Of a stretch of DNA of 64,000 nt, positions 56,986-64,000 are shown in pieces. The first letter of the stretch is position 1, and each line of letters begins with the position of its first letter. The notes below the pieces were generated by a model. The model saw only the letters and a program-made list of their open reading frames with translations. It was not told the origin of the DNA and ran no database searches. Made by a program: the position numbers and the translations under genes. This DNA is from Dichotomocladium elegans (lineage: Eukaryota > Mucoromycota > Mucoromycetes > Mucorales > Lichtheimiaceae): NCBI GenBank assembly GCA_025716815.1, contig JAIXMN010000007.1:1381501-1445500 (forward strand). The letters run 5' to 3'.

Positions 56986-58404
56986 TTAGGATGCACCAAC
57001 ATGGATTGTGCCGGATCGCGGGGGACAAAGAAAAGGATACCAACTAGAATCTGGCAAGTAGCTCCTTTGGCAGGCAGCGAAACCGAGACTCTCGAGGATA
57101 TCAAAATCGGCGTGGACTGTCGATGCGTTGTCGTTGTATGCGCTGTTATTAGACACGATGACTGCATGCCGCCCATCAGCCGCTACGTCGACGACATCGT
57201 CTTGGTTGCACCGTACAATAGAAAATGGCAACCTGACGCGTTGTTCATGTGTCACAGGCTGCTTTTCATTTCTATTGATGAGATCTCCAAGGCGAAGGTA
57301 CTCGTTGAGTCTATGCGTTATCGCGAGATGTACTTCTTGAATCTGCTCTGTAAGTAGCTGATACCGCATCTCTTCTTCTTTGATTTCCGCCTCAACTTGC
57401 TCTTGCTTTTGCTGCTGTTGTCGGTCTTGGCTTCTGTTGAAACTTGGCGGAATACCAAGCCAGCGTATTTCTTTCTTGTCCTTCGCAATAATGCCCATGG
57501 CCATCAGAACGTTGAGTGCATCATAGACCCGCCGGCGAATATTCTTTTGATCAACGCCATTTGGTGTTCCATCTGCGTTTTGGCTGTTTGATTTCATGTC
57601 CGCTGCGAGTTCATCAGCGACTTGGTTGTATGTTGTCACTCCTCGTTCAGCCACCTTGTCAGAAACGAGCTTGGAAAAATGACGCAGACCTTTGGTTGCT
57701 GTTGTTCGTCTTTTCTGCTCTGTTTCGTCATCATCATGTTCATCTTCATGATTGCCCCCGTTCCTCTTTCGCTTCGTGACCCGTGGTCTTCCACGGCGTA
57801 CAAGCGCCGGCGTCTGCAATGCCATCGGCTGGACATCATGTCCTCCGTTCGCAGAGGGAGGCGGCCGGCTTTCGGAGTCCGAATTTAGCAGGGACGCAAT
57901 GGAACCTTTGCGGCTCAGGCTGTCAAAGGTCGTAGGCGACCACGAACTCAAGCTGTTACACCGACTAGATCGAGAGGTAGAGGAGAGTGAAGATGGGCAT
58001 TGAGCTTGATATTGTTCATCTACGGTTATGTGCTGTATGGGGGGGAGTTGCTCTTGGTAAGATGGGTGGTCCACTTGCGACCGAGAATGAGTTTGGATGA
58101 TGGGCCGTAAGGCAATAAGCGAATCTTCGGTACAGTATTCATCATCCGAATCCCTGGATATGCGACCATCTATGGCAGAGATGAAGAGACCGGTATCCGG
58201 AAATGAATTGCGGCGGGCATTCTGCAAAGGCGGTGACGATGCGACAGGCTCGCCAAATAGCGGTGGAAGCCTGGCAGTGTCGCCATCCGATAGGGATCTC
58301 TTGAAATGACGGCGGATAGAAGAAATGGATGTATTGGGATGGACGGCTTGGGGTTGCATTATCCAGGGTAAAAAAGCGGAAGTTGTCGTTGTGGATGGCG
58401 CCAT
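56986..58404 (-). CDS. DP-family (TFDP) transcription factor, E2F partner
   Basis: Dimerises with E2F to control G1/S genes. Single exon of 472 aa. The N-terminal about 200 residues are Ser/Pro-rich, followed by a basic segment (RRGRPRVTKRKRNGG). The winged-helix DNA-binding domain starts GLRHFSKLVSDKVAERG, then TTYNQVADELAADM and the DP signature DQKNIRRRVYDALNVLMAMGIIAKDKKEIRWLG. A coiled-coil dimerisation region follows (QQQQKQEQVEAEIKEEEMRYQLLTEQIQEVHLAITHRLNEYLRL), then the DP marked-box region (RVRLPFSIVRCNQDD). The NIRRRVYDALNVL block distinguishes DP from E2F proteins. The last about 40 residues (SYLPDSSWYPFLCPP) lack an obvious counterpart and could hide an unannotated intron. Confidence 0.94.
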   Translation of the reverse strand: MAPSTTTTSAFLPWIMQPQAVHPNTSISSIRRHFKRSLSDGDTARLPPLFGEPVASSPPLQNARRNSFPDTGLFISAIDGRISRDSDDEYCTEDSLIALRPIIQTHSRSQVDHPSYQEQLPPIQHITVDEQYQAQCPSSLSSTSRSSRCNSLSSWSPTTFDSLSRKGSIASLLNSDSESRPPPSANGGHDVQPMALQTPALVRRGRPRVTKRKRNGGNHEDEHDDDETEQKRRTTATKGLRHFSKLVSDKVAERGVTTYNQVADELAADMKSNSQNADGTPNGVDQKNIRRRVYDALNVLMAMGIIAKDKKEIRWLGIPPSFNRSQDRQQQQKQEQVEAEIKEEEMRYQLLTEQIQEVHLAITHRLNEYLRLGDLINRNEKQPVTHEQRVRLPFSIVRCNQDDVVDVAADGRHAVIVSNNSAYNDNASTVHADFDILESLGFAACQRSYLPDSSWYPFLCPPRSGTIHVGAS

Positions 58405-58568
58405 TTGCTGTTGGAATTTTAGTTTTTGGGCGGTGAAGGAAAGGGTAGGATTGGTTATTTAAGACGCGTGCTTGAAAGGGAACGGGAAGATGTAGAAGGA
58501 AGGAGAGAAGGGATGAAAGATGAAAAAAGAAAAATGAATTCGTTGTATAAATTCAATCTTGGTCGCCG

Positions 58569-58633
58569 GTGTCTCGACCCCGGAGACACTTACCCGAGGT
58601 TATCTTGGATACGGGATGTCAAAATTTTGACAT
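58569..58633. promoter_or_regulatory. Paired palindromes upstream of the DP gene
   Basis: 58569-58589 is an inverted repeat, GTGTCTC, 7-nt spacer, GAGACAC. 58616-58633 is a perfect 18-bp palindrome, ATGTCAAAATTTTGACAT. They lie 165-230 bp upstream of the DP start codon. Candidate protein-binding sites; no known factor matched. Confidence 0.35.
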
Positions 58634-58756
58634 GGCCTGCATACAGACATGGCGCTCTTGGAGGTCAACGAAAGCATCTACCGGATGAACATCTCACTCA
58701 AAAAAAAAGGAGCAAGAGCGATATCGATTTCATCCTCAGCAACGGTACTAATAGCA

Positions 58757-58925
58757 ACAACAACAACAACAACAACAACTTTACAGGCTTGTGCAACGAC
58801 TATACATACATGTACACATATTGTGCATATAAAGACGAGCCACGCCTCCTTAAATATCCCATATGGGTTGAGGCAACAACAACAACAGCAGCAGCAGCAG
58901 CAGCAGCAGGCAGCAGCAGCAGCAG
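58757..58925. repeat. AAC and CAA/CAG trinucleotide repeats
   Basis: An AAC run at about 58,757-58,782, then CAA/CAG tract at about 58,874-58,925 interrupted once (GCAGGCAGC). Non-coding as far as can be judged. Confidence 0.7.
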
Positions 58926-59905
58926 CTCTGGTAACATATAAACACAAACCAAGGAAAGAAAGGCGGGATGTCCATTTTTGTCCATCGCAGATGCGCATTA
59001 TCCCAGAAAGAAATATGCTATTTGCATCAACCCTAAAATGATATACGAAAACGGAACCCTTCTTCCGAAATCAAATACCACCCAACTCTTTGCGACGTAT
59101 AAAAAAAGGGGTAGGCGGGTGGGCTGGGAAACGTGAAAGAGGAGTAGGGGGTTGTTTCCGCAACAAACGCATTGCATTTCTCATCGTTTCTTTCCATGTT
59201 CGCATATATCAAGCCACCCGGAGTGTGTCAGTGCACCCTCAGATAGTGGAGCACATTGCGTGCATACATTACGCAGCATCTAAATTCTACAGCCTAAGCG
59301 AGGGACCACCGATTGGTGCGGTTGTAATTTGAATTTAAGGTGCATATCATGCGCTATAATGGTAGAATTATTTGGATGTGGTGAAAAATAGAATGCATCT
59401 CATCTTCTCTACTTATAAAAAATAACTGATGTTTAGATTATCGTAGATATCTAAGTATTAGCACCCTACGTACACCATTTCCAATGCTAATAACCTTCAA
59501 TGTCTAACCGTTCATCCTATAACACAAAAAGAAAAGCTTTAGCCATTTCAATTAATTTTACAATAAAAAACATAAACATTTCATATCATGTGGTTATTAA
59601 GATAGGTCAACGTATGCCAATCACTCAACACAATTCGTCGCTGCTCTCAATGCGCATCAATGCCGCATCAGCGTAGCAATGGGTGGAAATGACCTTATAA
59701 CACACGAGACATTCGCCCCGGATTTTATTCAGCTGTAAGCATTAGTATCTTAGGATGAGGTTGTGTCAATGTCGTCAAGATTCATTATGTCAAATAAATG
59801 CGTAACCTCCTCGATCAGAAGTAGCTTCCGAGACATCCGATGAGGTCGTTGTTTTGTGGAGGGCAGGATCGCTACTCGCGTATTCAAGGAAATATATATT
59901 ATTAG

Positions 59906-60430
59906 TTGAGTATTCATGTAGTCATATATATTGTATGTCGCCCGGAAGAAGAACATCTTGAAGACGATACCTCTCAAGGCAATGTTAATCCAAACACATG
60001 TCATACTCTTGCAAATGGCGTTTCAACGTTTTGTACTAATGGCGCTATGTGCCATCAGCTTGACACATTAAGAGCTGAAGAAGGTGCTCAACGAAACTAT
60101 GCGCAAATTTACTTTGCCAATACGGAGGAACGGTTGGCACGAAGAACTAGCGCTGTTTTCAGGCTTAAATCTCAATACAATAGCTCTTCTCCAACAAATA
60201 ATGGAACGGCATAATCCGGAACACTGTAACTTTTAAGAATGTATGTGCTAGGGTGGTTATGCACGGAGCTACAAGCTTAACACAGCTACGGTCAACGATT
60301 TACCCTGAAATTGCTGCTTTGTTTGTTAAAAAACATGGTAGACTGGACAGTTGTGCCACACGGCTTTGCAATTTCCACATATCTCCACCTTCACACTTTG
60401 TGGTGATGGTTGATATACCCCATTTTCCGA
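59906..60430 (+). pseudogene. Degenerate replicase-like fragment, possibly Helitron-derived
   Basis: Two frames read as one broken protein: 59906-60214 (FCTNGAMCHQLDTLRAEEG, QIYFANTEERLARRTSAVF) and, after a shift and stop, LLQQIMERHNPEHCNF, then 60253-60441. The order resembles the Helitron helicase-like region (Cys-rich FC.NG, QIYF, NPE..), but the match is by eye and weak. It abuts transposon copy C. Confidence 0.3.
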
Positions 60431-60436
60431 AATTGA

Positions 60437-62710
60437 AATAAGCAATCTGATTTTTTACAAGATGATAAGGCCATGGCGTTGATGAATAACGCTACCCTGA
60501 ACCTATGAATTATGTCATCGCTTCAGAAATGTACTTCCTTCAATCCATTTGTTCTCACAAAGAATATCTTTCAGGGGTAATACCCCTGACTTGGCGGTAC
60601 GCAAAAATATTCAGATGAGAGAAGCAAACTTTCAGCGCGGCTACACTAACAAAGATAAGCTTAGTTTTTTCACAATGATGTTTGAGAAGGCCTTGAATGC
60701 ATCAGCTGCTGCACAACAGCTAGGAATCCGAGTTCGGTCAGCTCAGCGATAGGCATTACAGTACGAAAAGACGCTGACAGCATTTTTGAGAGATGTCGAT
60801 GCATAAGATTGTTCATGTATTCTCAACGAAGAGCATAAGGGTGCTATTTTAGAATGGGTCGATGAGAATCCGTCAATTGTCTACAGCAACCATGGACCAA
60901 TTGCTTCAAAGATTTGAGCGTCTTAAACATCGAAAACGATGCGTTCCATCGGCTTATGGACAACGAATGCAACATACCGTTGAAAAAGGCTCCGTTTCAG
61001 TCGGTTGACAAGAATGGTGATGCAAAGATCCAAGGGCATTTTGATTCGATGCGCCGATGGCACATGACTGACAATGACTTTAGAAAAAACTGTGCTTTCC
61101 TTGATGAGCCTGCATTCCATATTAACGTGAAACGCAACATGGCATGGTCCAAGAAAGATGCTTCTGCAATAGTTACTGTGTCGAAAACAAGAGCGAAAAC
61201 AACCACCATCTTGGGAGCAATTCCGGCATCGGACATCACTAAATATAGCTTGAGACTCCCACAACCACTGGCCAAAAGATGCAAAACATAAAAAGAGTGG
61301 TTCAACTCGTAGCTGCAAACAAAGGAACTGTAACTGGACATTATCTCAGTTTTATTAATGCTACCATAGATGAAATGGGTAAGTAAGAACATATGGAGAG
61401 CTATTATTTGGTAACGGATTGATCCACCTATTCATAAGGCTGAGGATATCTCCAAATACATCAAGTCTCCAGGATGTCGATACGCCTATCTTCCATCCTA
61501 CTGAACAGCTTTGGCCGGCTGTGAAGAGCAAAGTAAAACGTAATAGGTTCTTGTAAAGCGAAACACGAATGTCCCGAATCATTGAATCATTGAATGACTT
61601 AAAGTTGAACGATTTCGGAGGATTTGTCTCTCATTCTTACTGGTGTCTAGTTAACTGTTGTAATGGAAAGGTACGATCCAACTCGTGACAGTTCTACAGA
61701 GATCATTGCAGTATGTATTACTCCTCTATGCAGTCATGCATTATTAGGTCGGACATCGGATAAAACGAAGTAATTAGATTCTATAACTACGAAAAGTGAA
61801 TCGTCACTATCTGATTGTATAGAACAATTCATCAATGAAACGCGTGATAAACCTGGAGTATATGTTTGTGTATCATTGATAATAAGCGTACAATTACACA
61901 CACGCCCGTTGCTACGAGACAGCAAGTTTGATGCAGTAGTGGTTTTAATCCGCAACCCATGGCTCAAAATAACAGAGACTCTTTTGCTGCTCCGTAATCA
62001 AACCCCGTCACTCGGTCTGTCACATTCTGATAAATTGAATTACCCTTGATGCAATGTTTTGCGCCTGAACACACTTTACCCTGAGTCATCACCTGTGTGT
62101 CTCTGGATCGTCACCTTAATACTACGAAAAAACCGAATGGCCCGCATAAACTTGTCTGCAACAAAAGTGTGGCTGATAAACACAAGCTCCGTGAAATAGC
62201 CGCGACGAGAGTCATTGATATAAGTGTTCTGAAGGAGGACGTCATCTGATATGTCACGATACTTATTTCAACATTGTCAATCATATGGATGGTTGATTTC
62301 TCACAAATAATAGAGGTTCTGAAAGAACTATTTCCTCTTTATCAAATCCATCCTCGGGCTCCCTTCCGGTGTGAATCTTTATATCGGCTTGCTTATTATT
62401 TGAACCTAACACCTTCTGTCCTTTGTAGGTTGATCAATCGTACCCGTGCTTGGTGAGCCATGGAAGAAAGTACAAACGGATATCGCATCATCTGGTGGGG
62501 TCGCTTCCCATGTTTGTCCCTGCCCTTGCTTCTGCTGTTGCCTGTCTTTGCTCCTGACACATCGCCAATCTTCCGCCATGTTTATCGTCATGTGCACACC
62601 TAGACACGCCTGGTGTGAGCCAGGTTGATAAATCAAAATGTAAATGAGATGCTTTATGCGACATTTTTTGTGCTTTTGACGAAATTTTATTTTGGAAAAT
62701 GAAGTATAAC
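60437..62710 (+). mobile_element. Degenerate pogo/Tc1-like DDE transposon, copy C
   Basis: About 2.27 kb; an older, more diverged relative of copies A and B in the same orientation. 60549-60752 preserves the N-terminal helix-turn-helix (GYTNKDKLSFFTMMFEKALNASAAAQQLGIRVRSAQR). 60914-61291 preserves the first catalytic block (AFLDEPAFHINVKRNMAWSKK). The second block (IHKAEDISKYI) at about 61,430 is preceded by a stop. The third shows the same loss after LPSY (about 61,500) as A and B. The shared 3' block 62,270-62,710 includes LAYYLNLTPSVLCRL and ends TTTTGGAAAATGAAGTATAACGG. Confidence 0.75.
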
Positions 62711-63110
62711 GGAAAGATGGGTCGATCATCAGATGGTCGTAGCAGCTATGTCGCCCTACTCAGTGGGTGTCACCTATGCTGATGATCCAAATCATAGTCA
62801 TGAATCAAATGCTACAACACTGCCTTTCAGTAGGAATCATAATCAACCATCTGAGCATTTCAGCAACTGCGCCTTTTTGGTGGACGGCCATGACGAATGT
62901 ATTTCGATCAACTGGTGCACGTTTCACTCAACTCCGTTTTCTCGGATGGTGGGCAGATGGCCTTCTTCAGATTCTCCTTGCAGAGTACTAATTCCCATTT
63001 CAGATCCAACTCCGATTGTCGCACAGACCAGGAAAGCCAAGGCTCTTGGCATTTGCGGTTGGAGATAAAGTATTGTGTCTCTTCTTCCTCCCTCTCCATC
63101 TTTGTCTCCC
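62711..63110. other. Upstream of the membrane-protein gene
   Basis: 400 bp between transposon copy C and the next start codon. The open frame 62733-63068 has no motif and I do not call it. Confidence 0.4.
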
Positions 63111-64000
63111 ATGTCGCAGGCATTCAAACCAGACGGATATATCCGTAAGCAATTCCCGTCATCTTTGAAGGGCGAAGGATTTGACAAGTACTGATTTTAT
63201 TCCACCAGCCGATATTCCCCCTCCCCCATATTCTCGCGAGGATCCTGCCACGGACGAGGTGGCATCTGCTCCACCGCCTGAAGATTTGAAAATAGCGGAT
63301 CAAAATTATCGTGTTCCAGATTCAGGTATTGAGATCGTTTCATCTGCCAAACATGTATCGCTCGTTCGCAACGTATCACTCGCTAATTTCAATCACATAC
63401 AGACAGCAGCTTCTTTTATCCACGAGATCCGTATGAAGCACAATCGAGTTACGGTTCTTCTTCAGCAACACAACCCGCGTACCAGCATTCAAGGGTGATT
63501 TCGACCCCAGTCCCATGTCAACATAAGCTGTACAATACATTTCCCACGACTGGGGGCGCTGCCACCTATAGTTCAGCCACTCCTCCTCCGCCTACTGCCG
63601 CACACCGAGCTAACACTCCAGTTTCATCGCCACCACTCCCTTCTGCTGCTGCTACTGCTAGATCACCTTTTGAAAGTGGTATGACTTTCTTTTCAAGCTG
63701 CTGGCATAGTTTCCGGTGGTTTTTTTTATTCCTTATTAAGCGAAAGAGCCCGGCTTTTAAAATCATTTTATTTGGCGTCTCAGCTCTTACTGTTATCTTA
63801 AAAGCCATGCTCGATACTAGTGAATGCTCACCTGAATCGATCGTGCCACCGGATAGCAGCAATTATGAAGAACTACCGGTGCGCATCCCGGCGACGGCTA
63901 GTGTGTATATTAATGTGGATAACAAGGCGTTCGGTGGTGGCTCAATCGCACTCATGCCAGCAACTACTATCCATGCGAATGAAACGCGAATCCTCATACC
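63111..64000 (+). CDS. Unknown single-pass membrane protein (3' end outside window)
   Basis: Not recognised. Exons 63111-63144, 63209-63325 and 63403-64000 (continuing) join in frame to about 249 codons within the window. The start MSQAFKPDGYI is followed by a Pro-rich cytosolic region (DIPPPPYSREDP, an acidic ASAPPPEDLK, a Tyr/Ser/Gln-rich DPYEAQSSYGSSSATQPAYQ, then SSATPPPPTAAH). A Trp/Phe-rich segment and the basic stop-transfer-like KRKSPAFK precede one membrane helix (IILFGVSALTVILKAML). The following part, VYINVDNKAFGGGSIALMPAT, looks like beta-rich extracytosolic sequence, perhaps an adhesin-like fold. There is no N-terminal signal peptide, so a type II orientation is likely. The second exon reads in the wrong frame if either intron is missed. 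Confidence 0.65.

Larger units (their letters stand above)
58405..59905. other. DP upstream region and spacer
   Basis: 1.5 kb. It holds two palindromes (58569-58589 and 58616-58633), AAC repeats at about 58,757-58,782 and CAA/CAG repeats at about 58,874-58,925. Two long overlapping open frames (58426-58941, 58649-59041) are made largely of the repeats and are not called as genes. Confidence 0.5.

Noticed and set aside
58426..59041. Two long plus-strand open frames upstream of DP (171 and 130 codons)
   Set aside because: Their length comes from AAC and CAG repeats that are open in several frames; no motif, and they sit in the DP promoter region.
1..64000. CRISPR arrays, bacterial operons or a prophage
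   Set aside because: No spaced repeat array; genes are intron-rich and eukaryotic throughout.

Overview
The window is nuclear DNA of an early-diverging filamentous fungus, most likely Mucoromycota (Mucorales-like). Three observations support this. Genes are cut by many short introns (about 50-140 nt); I count roughly 85 across the gene models below. The gene set mixes standard fungal genes (TUP1, a Zap1-like regulator, a PMC1-type calcium pump, a YSL-like OPT transporter) with a DP-family (E2F partner) factor, a family absent from Dikarya. The repeats are degenerate pogo/Tc1-type DDE elements of a type I associate with mucoralean genomes. All gene names come from reading protein motifs; no database search was run.

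Layout. 1-4739: RAD54 (minus strand, 3' end outside the window) diverges from a Zap1-like zinc-finger gene. 6044-7768: HSL-type esterase. 7769-11533: a long gene-free stretch carrying a small pogo-like MITE. 11534-14432: CP2/grainyhead transcription factor. 14910-16727: cytochrome P450. 18058-20397: TUP1 corepressor. 20640-31322: two directly repeated, dead DDE-transposon copies flank the PMC1-type Ca2+-ATPase gene (23501-27319, minus). 32365-38170: bHLH factor and OPT transporter, both minus. 38963-47727: a compact plus-strand run of SIZ/PIAS SUMO ligase, G-protein beta subunit, CCDC174-like protein, AMSH-like JAMM deubiquitinase and an unknown coiled-coil protein. 48511-58404: a minus-strand run of KAE1, NDUFB7, a large PPR protein and DP. 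59906-62710: transposon graveyard. 63111-64000: start of an unknown single-pass membrane protein that leaves the window.

The genes form no single pathway. Loose themes are transcription and corepression (TUP1, CP2, Zap1-like, bHLH, DP), ubiquitin/SUMO signalling (SIZ/PIAS, AMSH), mitochondrial function (NDUFB7, PPR) and metal or ion transport (PMC1, OPT, Zap1-like). I found no convincing new multi-gene system. The more unusual signals are a high share of GC-AG introns (five of about 85), a 15-nt and a 22-nt internal exon, near-identical direct repeats around PMC1, an inactivating lesion shared by all three transposase copies, and a large, otherwise empty upstream region of the CP2 gene.
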